Shown one piece after another: positions 1 through 12,347 of a stretch of 64,000 nt of DNA. The DNA comes from Alopecurus myosuroides. Taxonomy: Eukaryota; Streptophyta; Magnoliopsida; Poales; Poaceae. The stretch covers positions 175,913,013 to 175,977,012 of the forward strand of contig CM054062.1 in assembly GCA_028641055.1 (NCBI GenBank), in the 5' to 3' direction. Position 1 is the first letter of the stretch. Each line of letters opens with the position of its first letter. The notes beneath the pieces are model-generated. The model was not told the origin of the DNA. It did not search any database and saw only the letters and a list, made by a program, of their open reading frames with translations. The translations under genes and the position numbers were made by a program.

Positions 1-2641
1 GGTGATTGTAATAATGGGTGATAGTGGATTAGTATGATGCATGGATGAGGAAAACAGAAAAATAACAACAATAGAAACAATTTGAAATAAGGTTTACCAA
101 GTTTTGGAATTCATTTATTAAGTTATGAAATTTTGGTTCCTTAAAGGTGTTACACAAGCATTTGTTGTTTTCATCAAGTTTAATTGTTCAAAACTAATAA
201 CAAAGTTCATATTTGAAAAGAACACAAGATTTTAGTTGGAATACATGTTTCACTTGTTGAAAAAGGATTTCAAATAAATTATTTATGAATTAAACAAGTT
301 TAAGCAAGAATTAAATGAATTTAATTCAAACATGAACTTATTTGAATTTTTATTTGTTCAAAGCATTAACCCAAATTCATATTTCAAAAGGTTATACTTT
401 TATGGTTTGAAAACATATTTTATAAGTTCAAAAAATGATTTAATTTGAGCAAGTTATTATTTTGGCAATTTTAAATGCAATAAATAAGAAACAGTTGTTT
501 TCAGCAATTTAAATTATTCAAAACAGCAAACAAAGTTGATATTTGGAAAGTACATGAAAAATGGAATGGAAAACATATTTAGTTTGTTGAATTTGGAATT
601 TTTATGCCCAAGTTATGAGAATTTTGCAAATTTAAGTGAATTAAACAAGTTTTCAAGTATTTCACCAATTTAAAATATTCAAAACAGTAAACAAATTGCA
701 TTGAAAAGGTTGAAAACATGTAGCAAATGTTTTACTGAACATTTTGAGTTATTAAACATAATTTTTGGGTTATTATTGAATTTATTATGCAATTTTCCAT
801 AATCATTCTTATTCTGCCATTTTTAGTAAACAGAGGGAAACATGCTCAAAATTACTTCAATTGTGACCAAATAAAATACCAATCTGTATAGTTTGTTAAG
901 ACAAATTTTTAGAGACCAAGTTTGCTTAAATTGGATGAGCAGAACTAAAGTTATGAAATTCCAAAGTTTCCAATTTTTATTGCATTTTCAGTAATTAATT
1001 ATTTAGTGCAAAAAATGTTACAGTAACATGTTGCAAATTTGACATTAATAGAAGGAGCACAAAATTATGAATCCACATGATTTTGAATCATTCAAATTGG
1101 AGTAATATTCAATTTGATATTGATTTTAGAGTTAATGTCTCAGATCTGAGTTTTTGGAATTCGGACAGAAAAAGAAAAAGCAGAAAAAAGGTGTGGCTTT
1201 GGGGGATCGAACCCAGGACCTGAGGCTTGCTCGCAAGGGGGTTAACCAGTGGGGTGTGCTGTGCGTTTGTAACAGAAGGGGGCAGTGGGGGGGCTTAAGG
1301 TACATCTACACGGTTAACTGACAGCTAACTGAAAACGCACGTAACAGATCGATGATGGATGGTCGCCGGCGACTGCTGTGCGCGACGTGGGCGTGCTGCA
1401 GCTGCGTGTGCTGCGTGCGTGGGGTGCTGCTGCGAGGGGAAGGGAGGATAGACGAGGGGAGACGGAGGGGAAGTGGTGCGCTCACCTCGAGGACGTACAG
1501 GAGGAGGCACACGGACAGGGAGGCGACGTCGACATGAGGTGGTCGGCGGCGGCGCTCCGGTGCCCCCCGGCCCGCGCCGAGTGGTGGAGGAGGGAGAGGG
1601 CGGCCGGGGGGTTCCATTCCTGCCGTTTGCCCGGCCGGAGGAGGGCTCTACGCCGGTGATCTCCGGAGGGGAGAGGTGTTCTTCGGTGGTGGCACAGGTT
1701 CAGGTACAGAGGAAATAATACAGAGAGAAAGAGATGGAGGTGGAAGGAGAGATGGAGGCGGGGGAGAGGGAGAAGATGGGCTAGGGTAGGGTTAGGGGAA
1801 CCCTAGGGTTAGATATAGGAGGAGGGGAGGATGCTGCACCGTTGCTTGCTCTGCTCTGTATACGTGGGTAGTTCGGATGGAGACCGTACAGAGGAAGAAG
1901 AAAGAGATGGTGGGTCGAAGGGGTATGGGCTAAGGGGAGTTGGGCCTGGCCTGGTGTGCTCCTCTCTCTCTCTCTTCTTTTTATTCTTTGATTCTGTTTT
2001 ATTTTTTTTGCTGATTAGAAAAGGAAGAAAAGGCTAGGGTTTAGGGTTAGTAAAAATTAGGAAAATTGGGTTATTGATTATTTAGGGTTACAACAACATT
2101 GTGTGACTTCTATTTTTCCAAAAGATTTGAATTTATTTGATAGTTGCCATTTGTTTGAAAATGAATGAAATTTGCTTATTAAATGAGTTATTAAAAAGAC
2201 CCAGTTAAATAGTGTGAACCCTTAAGCTTATTTGAAACAATTGATTGGAGTGGTTTTGTTTCATTAATTTCAAATGGGTGCTGTTTGGAAAGAAATGCAA
2301 TTGAATTTGAAAAGGGTTTGATATTAAATGAATTTTTGATAGAAACAAAACAATAGTTTTGGAATCACACTTTAATGGAAACAATTGATTGTTTTGATTT
2401 GAAATATTCATTTGGAAATTGTAACATCACAAGTATGAAACAAAAGGTTTGAAATTTGGTTTGAAATTCAAATAGAAACCAAAGGAAAACAAAGGAAAAC
2501 AGTTGGAAAACAAAGCAAAACAGAGGAAAACAAATGGAAAACAAGCAAAACAAATGCAATCAACATGATGCCATGATGCAAAACATAAAATAACAGATAG
2601 CAAACATTCTAATGGCTATTTTTCATACTAGGGATGTTACA
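1..2641 (-). repeat. Element H: partial very long LTR, same superfamily as element D
   Basis: The right end reads GATGTTACA, which on the minus strand is the LTR start TGTAACATC also seen at the outer end of element D. The last few hundred bases align by eye with the end of the D LTRs (A-rich ACAAAGGAAAACA runs, CTATTTTTCA before the end). A GC-rich island near 1200-1720 matches the 54590-55200 island of D in layout but is clearly diverged. No protein-coding gene is supported; open frames in the GC island are low complexity. Sequence directly after 2641 is RNase H code of element E, so H is inserted in E. The candidate target duplication is TGGAG (2642-2646), but the other end is off the window. 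Confidence 0.8.
1785..2050 (-). promoter_or_regulatory. Telobox-rich segment in LTR H
   Basis: The stretch carries several copies of CCCTAGGG or TTTAGGG-type motifs (about 1795-1810 and 2033-2050). Telobox motifs (AAACCCTA) are common near plant promoters. The LTR reads on the minus strand, so these lie in its upstream part, where a promoter would be expected; D has the same motif beside a TATA box. The promoter role is inferred. Confidence 0.4.
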
Positions 2642-4253
2642 TGGAGCAACCCGACTAATGATCTATGGAGATTCAAACCTCATAGTGAAGCAGACAATGA
2701 AAGAGTGTGACGCCATTGCAGAAAACATGGTTGCCTAGCGAGATATGTACAATCTACTCGAAGGAAGTTTCCAAGGGTGCGAATTAAAGCACATTGCGCG
2801 ATCCAACAACGAAGAAGCGGATAAATTGGCGAACATGGGTTCTACAAACACACCCATACCGCCTGAAATATACTTCGAAAGGATGATAAAGCGCTCAGTC
2901 AAAGTAAAAAAATCAGCAGAAGCACCTGCGACATTGGAGACGGAGGTCAGCCCGCAAGCTGCTATGATTGAGCTCACCCACAACATCTCAAGACAAGTTT
3001 TTCTGGTCGAGCCAGTCTGGACGGAGAAATACCTCGACTACTTGTCCAACAAACAGCTCCCATCAGATATTCGCGAGGCTAGACAGATAGTACGACGCAG
3101 CAAAGCTTTTCGAGTACTCAATGGAGAACTATACAAACAGAGCGTATCAGGAATATTACAAAGATGCATAGCGCCTGAGGATGGCAAGGAACTACTACGG
3201 GATATCCACCAAGGAGATTGCGGACACCATGCTAGCTGGAAGGCAATCGTGGGTAAAGCTTTTCGCGCAGAGTTCTACTGGCTCACAGCAGCCAGGGACG
3301 CAAAGGACCTAGTCGACAGATGCAACGCATGTCAAAGATTTGCGCGCAAGCCGCACGCCCCTGCCACTGAGCTTCACATGATCCCAATCGTCTAGCCCTT
3401 TGTGCAATGGGGGCTAGGCATGGTAGGACCTCTGAGAAAATCAACACTCGGAGGTTACACGCACTTGCTAGTTGCAGTCGACAAATTTACAAAGTGGATT
3501 GAGGTCATGCCAGTCACCTCAGCCAGCGCTCAATGCATCGTCAAATTCCTTGAATCCATCGTGTGCAGATTTGGAATACCACACAACATCATCACCGATA
3601 ATGGAAGCAATTTCACAGCAAAGGAAACAGAGCAGTTCTGCGAGGAAAAGGGCATCACCCTCAGTTTCGCCTCTGTGGCTCACCCGCAAACCAATGGTCA
3701 AGTCGAGCAATCCAACGGATTGGTCTCGGCTGGAATAAAGAAACGGCTACTAGATCGACTGCACCCAGCGGCAGGACATTGGGCAGAGGAGCTACCCTCC
3801 GTACTACGGAGCCTACGCACGACCCCAAATCGATCAACAAACTACACACCATTTTTCATGCTATACGGAGCTGAAGCAGTCCTTCCCAAAGACGTCAAGT
3901 TCAGCGCCCCACGAGTTGTCGCTTACAGCGAAGAAACCTCTAACAGGGCACTCGCGGAAGACGTTGATGCACTCGACAAGATACGCGACATTGCACTCGC
4001 AAGATCCGCGGTATATCAACAGTCGCTACGTAACTACCACAGTCGCCGTATACGCCATAGAGCCTTCGTGACAGGAGATTTGGTGTTGCGACTCAAGCAG
4101 AAGGAAGGACACAAGCTCGATCCACCGTGGGAAGGACCCTTCATAATACACGAAGTTATCCCTGGTGGCGCTTATCGACTAAAGAACCCCGAGACCGGTG
4201 GCATCTACTCCAATCCATGGAATGTTGCGCACCTCCGCAAATTTTATCCTTAG
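2642..4253 (+). pseudogene. pol: Element E: pol 3' part (RNase H end, integrase), broken
   Basis: The first codons give the RNase H signature IYGDSNLIV, followed by the final RNase H helix region (RSNNEEADKLANMG). The integrase zinc domain follows (GDCGHHA, then CNACQRFA near 3215-3345). The catalytic core shows the three acidic positions in VAVDKFTKW, ITDNGSNF and GQVEQSN. The tail ends HLRKFYP and a stop at 4251-4253, with no chromodomain. Integrase would join element cDNA to host DNA in the nucleus. Two in-frame UAG stops break it, near 2737 in RNase H and at 3393-3395 where a WPF motif would be expected. The 5' half of the element lies beyond H and off the window. The order and motif style place it in the Tat-like branch of Ty3/gypsy. 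Confidence 0.88.
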
Positions 4254-4424
4254 ATTATTCTACTCGACAAAATAAGGCTATACTAGCCATGCTGTAGCTC
4301 GACGACAATACATGACTTCTCAGTAATATTAATAAATTAAATGGTTTCTCAACCATAGTTTCTCACGTCATTGATCTTTACACGCTAAATAACAGGTATA
4401 CACCCCAAACACACGGGGGCTACG
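4254..4424 (+). other. Element E: untranslated spacer after pol, left of insertion A
   Basis: No reading frame is visible. The segment ends in ACACGGGGGCTACG, a polypurine-tract-like motif directly at the insertion point of A. The last five bases, CTACG, are one copy of the A target duplication. E resumes after 16388. Confidence 0.75.
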
Positions 4425-4964
4425 TGTCGGATATATACCGATTAGGGGTATATCGGATGGTAGTCTAAAGTGCCGGATTACCCGGGTGGCCCAAATGGTA
4501 GTGGATTACGGTCCATTGGGCGGCCCAGTAAGCTGACGCACAGAAGCCGGATTCTAGAAGAACCCCGATCACGGCCCACGTGATCTGGCTTGGAGTAGAA
4601 GGCGAATTCCTTACTTTCCAAGTTAATAGTTGCCGTAGTCTTATAGGTTTCCTACTCTGTATGCCTTAACCCGGCTATTATATAAAGCCGGGCGGGAGAT
4701 ATGATAGATAGACAAGAAGCTACTAGCGAATTCGCCGAGAGGTTTATCCTCGACGAATAGCCAACAGAACCTCACGCTGTACTCTGTGTATACAGGCTTT
4801 AGACCTGAATAGTGAGTTTGCAGGAGTAGGAACGCCGTATTATTACGACGTACCGAACCTGGGTAAATCTGTGTTTTTGTCTTTAGCGCAACCACGTTCC
4901 CCCACGTCTCTACCCGTAGTCTCATGGCACCCCCGTCTATGAAAACTACCACGATGTCTCGACA
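4425..4964 (+). repeat. Element A 5' LTR
   Basis: It begins TGTCGGATATATACC and ends TGTCTCGACA, with TG/CA termini, next to the primer-binding site. TATATAAA at 4679-4686 is the likely promoter TATA box. The predicted transcription start is therefore about 4710, with the rest as R-U5. The gag ATG at 4924 lies inside the LTR. The same family of LTR, inverted, bounds element B (565 bases). Confidence 0.95.
4679..4686 (+). promoter_or_regulatory. TATA box of element A 5' LTR
   Basis: TATATAAA lies in a GC-richer setting (CCGGC before, GCCGGG after). It is at the same offset (254 bases) in the right LTR at 16098-16105, and the inverted copy is in both LTRs of B. Confidence 0.7.
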
Positions 4965-4965
4965 G

Positions 4966-4984
4966 TTGGCGCCCACCGTGGGGC
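4966..4984 (+). other. Primer-binding site, element A
   Basis: TTGGCGCCCACCGTGGGGC follows the LTR end by one base, as expected for a tRNA-primed minus-strand start. The same sequence follows the LTRs of B and C. I do not assign the tRNA. The site also lies within the gag reading frame. Confidence 0.85.
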
Positions 4985-7900
4985 AAACAACGTCAGGCTT
5001 TAAATTTCGATCTGGGATACTTGGCGGAATCGGCAGTTCCATAACCGTCGGAAGCCTGGAGTTCGACGACGATATTGGACGCTTCCTCGACAATGGATCT
5101 TACATACCGGTGCAAAATCATCTGGTAAGTGCCTGCGTGTTACCGATTGGATCTACACATATCTTTATCGGACTAACTGCAGAGGCCATGGGGTTTTGCG
5201 GTGGAAGCAAATTTTTCCCACCCGCCCTATACCCAGTCGAGGATGACTATGATACCGGGTTTTGCTCAGATCGCCGACCAAAAAGTGATTCACACTTTAT
5301 CGGTATGGTGCAATCCGAGGTCGCCGAAAACACGGATGAAAGTAACCCCGTGCAAGCGGCAGAAAACAGTAAACCTACTACAGAAGTGGAAGATCCGACA
5401 TCCGCCAATACAACGATGAACTCGGAAGCTGACTCTGTGCTAGCCGCTATTGAGGCGAGATTAGAGTCAGAAACCGGATCAGATGACTTTGATTCCGAAG
5501 ACGAAGACGAGGACGCCTTCGAAAGAAAGGTTAAATCCTTCCAAGAGGGATTCCACGAAGTACTGATGGCAAAACCGGCTGAAAACACGGATGCCGACAG
5601 TCAAGGAAGCCCTAGAACTCCTCCGCCAGAGGAAGAGAGAGAAGACGGAGAAACCTCTCTAATATTTCCCAATGTCAAAGAACTGACAGAGGAAGAACCT
5701 GTCAAAAAACCTCCCTCTTCCAAGAAAAAGCACAAGGCCGCTAAAAAACTCCAATACAAACTCCGGAAGAAGAAATCGGTTGATTTAGCTGATGAGAGCC
5801 CGGAAGTAGGAGATGCAAGCGGAATAAAACCTGCAGAGAAGAAAACAAAAGAAATCCTTGTTCTGCCAATGACAGAGCAAGAAGAACAGGAGTTGCTACA
5901 AACACCAGTGGGATTGCATGACCTCCCTGAAGTGCTAGAAGCCAGGAGACAAGCTCTTCAAAGGCAACAGCAACATCTATTCAGAACTCGTGAACACCTC
6001 CAAAAAAAACCAGGATGACATCAAGCTCATGAAGGAAGAAATTGAGGAGTACGAGAAAAAGAATAGATCTGCCTTAAAACCTACAAGGTTACCCGGAATC
6101 GTAAGACCGGAAGTACTGTCGCCAAAAGAAAGGTTTCACAACCCATCTTGGCAAAAGCAGGTAAACGGCAAAGATGCCAGAGGCGAACCAATATACAAAA
6201 CCGCAGCAGAAAACGCGGAAGCAGCGTTCGCCATCCTCAACAACGATATGTACTCAAACGGTGAAAAACTTCAAGGGGTGTATGCTTTCCTCGGAAAAGC
6301 ACTGCAACAACAACAGCGGGGGCAAGAGCGATCAGGGAGGCTGCATGACGACTCCGCCCTATGCAAAACAGCTACTTGCGCCGCTGGAGCACCTGGACCG
6401 GAGGAGCCGAGAGATCCAAATGAGAGGAAAACGGATCCGAGAAAAGACAAGAAAAATCCCGATAACACCCCCCAAGCACAGGGTATACCTCACAGGCGTG
6501 AGAGATCTCGGACACCCCCCAAGGACAAGGAAAGATACAGAAGTAGAACTCCACCTCATCCAAAGGGGCGTGATACCGGAAGAAACAGAGATGATCCCGG
6601 AAAAGCGCGTCCGCGCAACAATGGAAAAGAAAGGAGTAGATCCCCTTCTGTCCATTCAGCCGGCAGGTACTCCGCACACATGGATAGGACGGAAATAGAC
6701 GACTTATACTTTTGACCTAAGTGATTCACAGATAGGATCCGAAGGATAACCCTGCATTCTGGTTTTGCCAAAGTTGGTCCAACGTACCAAAAATACACCG
6801 GTAGTACAAACCCGGATACCTGGCTCTCAGACTATTACACAGCCGTCCAGATTAACAATGGGACAGACCTGTAAGCTGTAAAGTTTCTTCCCCTAATGTT
6901 ACTGGATGGAGCCAGAGATTGGATTAACGGATTACCTTCCAGAACTGTCGACAGCTGGGATGATATGTCTCGAGTATTCACTCAGCATTTCGAGGGAACC
7001 TACAAGTGCCCGAATAGCATCAACCAGCTGAACCGTTGCACCCAATTTGAGGACGAACCATACGTGGATTTCATCTCAATATGGACTGCAATGAAGAATA
7101 GTTGCTCTGGAGTAACTGACGTGCAAGCAATGCATGCTTTCGTCAATGGCCTAAAACCCGGACTTGTACCGTTCATGGTTGGTTCAAAACAGCACAAAGA
7201 TCTCGGATCTATGCTTACAACCGCCAATGAACACGCTGCAGCCGAAGACGACATCAGAGCTCGAGGAGGCAATATCGATACACTGATACAGGCCAAAAAG
7301 AACCCTCGCCCTGAGAAAAAAGGAACTCCAGACGCAACACAAAAACCCAAAGAGGTTAACATAGCCTTTGGAAGTGAAAAAGGGAACAGGTGGAAGGGAC
7401 GTAGTTTAGAACCAATCAATTACACCAAGGAAGAATGGGAAAAAATTAAGTCAGAACCCTGCGTCCACCATTCGCAATTTGGGAAACCCACCCATACAAA
7501 CGCACAATGCCGGCTGAACAAGCATATGAAAGGCAGTGTAGGATCCGGAAATAAGGGGAAGAATTCCAAAAGGAAGTTTTCCAAGCAAAAGCCAGAAGCT
7601 GAGAAAGAAGACAGTGAATCGGGCACTGACGAAAAAATCCAGGAACAACAGCGAAAAGGCGAGCCCAAGTTTCTGAGAGTTGATGGAGAGTGTGCCCTAA
7701 CTTTTCTGGCAACTCCATCAGCAAAGGTGGCAAAAAGAACGCTTCGCGAAATAAACGCGGTTGTTCCGGCAACCCCGAAATTCTTGAAGTATTCCAACAC
7801 ACCAATCGCCTGGAATCAGTCTGATCATCCTGGGAGTATCCCTGAACCCGGCACGCAAGCTCTTGTTGTAAGCCCTATTGTCCAGAACACTAGGCTAAGA

Positions 7901-8482
7901 AGAGTGCTGATGGATGGAGGATCCATCATTAACATAATGTACCTGGATACACTGAGGCATCTAAAAATCTCCGAGACCCAGCTCAACCACAGCAACATAC
8001 GTTTTAACGGCATTGTTCCTGGCAGGCAAGCACGATCCCTAGGAGAAATTTCCCTAGATGTCACTTTCGGAGAAAAAGATCACTTCCGTCAAGAAAAAGT
8101 ATCCTTCGAAGTGGTGCCGTTCGAAAGCGTGTATCACGCGATACTCGGACGTCCAGCTTTCGCCAAATTCATGGCAAGATCATGTTATATCTTTAACAAG
8201 CTGAAGATGCCAGGGCCAAAAGGAGGAGTAATCACCATATCGGGAGACTTCAAGTTGGCAAACAAGCTGGAAAAATAAAACGCCCTTTGCGCTGAGAAAA
8301 TCGTAGCAAAGGAAGAGTTGAAGGAGCTGGCCAAAGAGGTGTCGCCGACAGAAATGCCGGTAGGAAAAGAAACCCGGAAGCCAGCAGATAGCTTCAAGGC
8401 CTCCGAGAACACAAGATAGGTAATCCTAGATCCCAACGATCCGACAAAATTTGTCGTGGTGGGAACTGGGATGACCGACAAA

Positions 8483-8485
8483 TAG
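8483..8485 (+). other. Conserved in-frame UAG between protease and reverse transcriptase (A)
   Basis: The codon context is AAA UAG GAA. The ATG of the reverse transcriptase MPGVPREL motif follows 66 bases later in the same frame. Elements B, C and F have a UAG at exactly the same spacing. This fits translational readthrough, by analogy with gammaretroviruses; that role is inferred. Confidence 0.75.
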
Positions 8486-11400
8486 GAACGCGAGCTCATC
8501 AAGTTCCTCCGTGAGAACTGGGATATTTTCGCCTGGTGTCCAGCTGACATGCCAGGCGTACCCAGGGAACTTGCTGATCACCAACTTAAGGTGATTCCAG
8601 GCTCCAAACCCGTCAAACAAGGTCTCCGTCGATTTGACGGAAGAAGACGGAAGGCTATCGGCAAGGAAATTATCCGGCTTTTAGCAGCAGACTTTATCGA
8701 GGAAGTTATACACACCGAATGGTCTGCAAATCAGGTATTAGTACAGAAGAAAGATACTACTGCCCTTAGAATGTGTATAGATTACACCGGCTTAAACAAA
8801 TTGTGTCCAAAAGATAGGTTCGCGTTACCGCAAATTGATCAAATAATAGATGCCACTGCAGGCTCTGAGCTCTTATGCTTTTTGGATGCATATTCCAGGT
8901 ACCACCAAATACGCATGAAAAAGGAAGCTCAAATTAAGACTTCTTTTATAACCCCTTATGGGACGTACTATTACATAACCATGCCATTTGGCCTGAAGAA
9001 CGCAGGTGCCACCTACCAGCGTTGCATGCAATGTTGTTTGCATAGTCAGATTGGCAAAAATGTCCACGTTTACGTGGACGACATTGCTGTCGTAACCAAG
9101 GAAAAAGATACACTCCTTGAGGATTTACGAGAAACCTTCAAAAATTTGCGCACTTACAAGATGAAGTTAAATCCATCAAAGTGCGTCTTCGGGGTTCCCT
9201 CAAGAAAACTTCTGGGTTTCATCGTTTCTCATAGAGGAATAGAAGTTAACCCAGAAAAGATCAAAGCAATCTTAAAAATCTCCAAACCTACGTGTGTAAA
9301 AGATGTCCAAAGATTGACGGGTTCCGCTGCATCCGTTAGCAGATTTATTAGTCGGCTGGGGGACAAAGCCTTACCACTCTACAAGTTGCTGAAAAAATCC
9401 GACAAATTCGAGTGGATAGAAGAGGCAGATGCAGCGTTAACCCAGTTAAAGGAAACTTTGATGAAAGCTCCGATTTTGGCATCCCCAAAAGACGAAGAAC
9501 CTATGTTATTGTACCTTACGGCTACAAACCGGGTTATCAGTGCAGTAATCGTTGTGGAACGGAAGAAAGACGAACAGAGCATACCAGACCAGCATCCGGT
9601 ATATTATATAAGCGAAGTTTTCTCCGAGTCCAAACAAAGGTATCCACACTATCAAAAACTGGCATATGGCGTATTTTTCGCATCCAGAAAACTTCGCCAT
9701 TACTTCCAAGGACATTCCATAACAGTGGTATGTAAAGCACCACTAGGGGATATAATAAACAATGCGGAGGCGACTGGCCGAGTGGCCAAATGGGGCATCG
9801 AGCTAGCAGCCTTCGACATTAAGTATCAGCCCAGGACGACAATAAAATCCCAGGTTTTGGCAGATTTTGTCGTCGATTGGACGGAAGCAATGGAGAAAAC
9901 ACCAATGCCGGAGTCCGAGTACTGGATCATGCATTTTGACGGATCCAAAATGAAGGAGGGTGCCGGAGCTGGTGTAGTTTTAAAATCCTCTAAAGGAGAT
10001 ACAATGGAGTACGTATTACAAATACACTTCAACGCCAACAACAACGTGGCAGAATACGAAGCTTTGCTTCATGGCTTGCATATTGCAAAAGAAATAGGGG
10101 TCAAGCGCATTTTGTGCTACGGTGACTCAGATTTGGTACAACATCAGCTCAACCAAAATTGGGACGCAAAAAGCCCTATAATGGCCGAATATCGGAGAAC
10201 GGTGGACGAGTTCGCCATTTGTTTCTTCGGATTCGAAGTACTCCATGTTAAAAGGTAGGAAAATTGGAACGCGGATGCGTTAGCCCGCATGGGATCGGAA
10301 AGGGTAAAAATCCTACCACCAGGTGTATTCGTCCAACACTTGTACGAACCATCGATAAAAGGTGGAGATGTTGATTACCCTCTAGCTTCCGAGTCAATCG
10401 AAGTTATGCTCGTTAAGCCGGATTGGACAATACCATATATAAACTTCTTAGTTAATCAGAAGTACCCGGAAGGAGCAGACGAATTCTTGCAAAGGCAGAT
10501 CCAGCGTCGATGCAAAGGATACACAGTAATTAACAATTGCCTGTATAAACGCAATACTTCCGGAATTTTTCTGCGATGTATTTCACCAGAAGAAGGACGA
10601 GAAATCCTGCAAGAAATCCATGCCGGAGATTGCGGACATCATGCTCAATCAAAAAGCATAGTCAAAAAAGCATTCCGTGCCGGGTTTTTCTGGCTAACAG
10701 CCAAGACAGATGCTGAGTACATAGTAAATACATGTGCAGGATGTCAGTATTACGCCAAGCAGACTAATATGCCAGCCCAAGCACTCAAAACTATCCCCAT
10801 TACATGGCCCTTTGCGGTCTGGGGGCTAGATATGATGGGACCATTCAAAACTGCACGAGGCGGACTTACACATCTACTTGTAGCTGTGGACAAATATACC
10901 AAGTGGGTGGAGGCTAAACCCATCAAAAAGCTTGACGGTGTAACTGACAGAAATTTCATTATTGACGTAGTCATGAGATACGGCGTTCCACACAGCATAA
11001 TAACCGACAAGGGGACAAATTTCTCCATTGGAGAGTTGGCAAAATATAGCCGACAAACGGGAATTCGCCTCGATCTCGCATCTGTGGCACACCCGCAATC
11101 CAATGGACAAGTTGAAAGAATGAATAGCTCAATCCTGCAAGGAATACGTCCAAGACTCGAATCTCCTCTTTATAGAGCAGCTGGAGCATGGGTAGAAGAG
11201 TTACCTTCCGTACTTTGGAGTATTCGAACGACACCAAACAGGTCAACTGGGCAAACCCCGTTTTTCCTAGTTTACGGTGCGGAAGCAATCCTTCCAACGG
11301 ATATGATGCATGATAACCCAAGGGTGCAGGATTTCGACGACTCGGATGCCAAAAAAGCACGACAGGATGCCGTCGATCTCTTAGAAGAGGAACGAGAACT

Positions 11401-11719
11401 TGTGCTTCAAAGATCCGCCATCTACCAGCAAGGTTTACGACGATATCATAGTCGGAAAATCAGGCATCGTTCTTTTAAAGAAGGTGACCTAGTGCTAAGA
11501 TTGGTGCAGCAAAGAAAGCACAAACTGGCCCCAGTATGGGAAGGACCATTTGTCATCAGTAAAGCAATGAAGAATGGATCATATTATCTTGTCGACATTC
11601 GTGATACGGAAGATGATCCCGAGAAACCGAATCGCAAAAGAAAGAGAAAGATAGATGATGAGCTAGGAGAGACAAAAAGGCCCTGGAGTATCCAGCAGTT
11701 ATGTCCATTCTATACTTAG
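8486..11719 (+). pseudogene. pol: Element A: pol (reverse transcriptase, RNase H, integrase), one stop
   Basis: The frame continues from gag-pro past the UAG at 8483-8485. Reverse transcriptase spans about 8549-9250, with the catalytic YVDD at 9071-9082. RNase H shows HFDGSK near 9940, AEYEALL and YGDSDL. Integrase has a zinc domain (GDCGHHA, CAGCQYYA) and the acidic triad in VAVDKYTKW, ITDKGTNF and GQVERMN. A single stop at 10256-10258, between RNase H and integrase, replaces a GAG codon present in B. The glycine-rich DNG of the second catalytic motif reads DKG here, another sign of decay. Stop codon at 11717-11719. Together these enzymes would copy the RNA and insert the cDNA. Confidence 0.92.
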
Positions 11720-12347
11720 TTCAATTCTATGTAAACATCTTTGAGATCATGAAATAAAGTTGTCGGAATTCTTATATCCATGTTTTTTACAAGTTTATTA
11801 TAGTTCAAAACATGATTCCACCTTATCTATTTCCCAATGATCTTACAAAATACTCAATGTTAACCCGAATTGTGCCTGCGTGCTCGGCGTTTAAAAACTG
11901 AATGATTTTCAGCCTATTAACGGCTAAAGGAAACTCGGATTGTGCCTGCGTGCCCGAGTTTCATTCAAAAAATTCCTTACTATTCTCTAAAGCATTATCT
12001 GATTGTTTATGTGTTGGGTCACTGGAGTTAGTTAGTAAAAATGCCCTTAGTATGATCCATGTTTCCGAGTTCAAACTGATTGGTTTTACCCAGTAACTCG
12101 GCATGAAGATTCATAGTACTATTGAGCCATTTCAAACACTAAGGACAGTTAAAGCACGTAAGCCAGAGAACTTAGAAGATAAAGGAATATCAAACCCGGA
12201 AAACTTGCAAAGAATTTCATAATTAACTGCAAAAGGCGGAGTACTTGTTTATACAAAAGGATAGAAGCATTACAATATAAGTTTACATTGTAAAGTGCAG
12301 TAATGCTCCTATTTTCTACTTCCACCATCCAGGTTAAGCAGAACCCT
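11720..12347. other. Convergent spacer between pol and antisense gene of A, with paired motifs
   Basis: No reading frame is supported. Two copies of ATTGTGCCTGCGTGC lie about 70 bases apart (near 11869 and 11939). The pair recurs in the same spacer of B and, slightly decayed, F. The minus-strand gene ends at 12348, so two transcription units converge here. Confidence 0.7.
11753..11758 (+). terminator. Polyadenylation-like signal after pol (A)
   Basis: AATAAA lies within a segment (GATCATGAAATAAAGTTG) that is conserved at the same place in B and F. It could end a sense transcript before it runs into the antisense gene. Genomic RNA would have to read through it. Confidence 0.45.

Larger units (their letters stand above)
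4924..8485 (+). pseudogene. gag-pro: Element A: gag-protease, degenerate
   Basis: The likely start ATG at 4924 lies in the LTR, and the frame runs through the primer-binding site. In order: an N-terminal domain, an acidic lysine-rich region, a coiled segment, an arginine-serine region (about 6488-6650), the retrotransposon gag core (about 6896-7250), a CHHC zinc motif (7460-7510) and an aspartic protease with motif VLMDGGS near 7905. Compared with the open copy in B, a frameshift in an A-run near 6000-6010 shifts the frame. Stops fall at 6713-6715, in the next few codons, near 6872, at 8276-8278 and near 8417. The final UAG at 8483-8485 is conserved in all copies and is not counted as damage. 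The product would form the particle shell and mature it. Confidence 0.9.

Noticed and set aside
1306..1718. Overlapping open frames on both strands in the GC-rich island of H
   Set aside because: Low-complexity Arg/Pro/Gly-rich translations in several frames at once, typical of GC-rich LTR sequence; no domain recognised.
2030..2050. Interstitial telomere array from the TTTAGGG motifs in H
   Set aside because: Only one or two units; better explained as promoter teloboxes.
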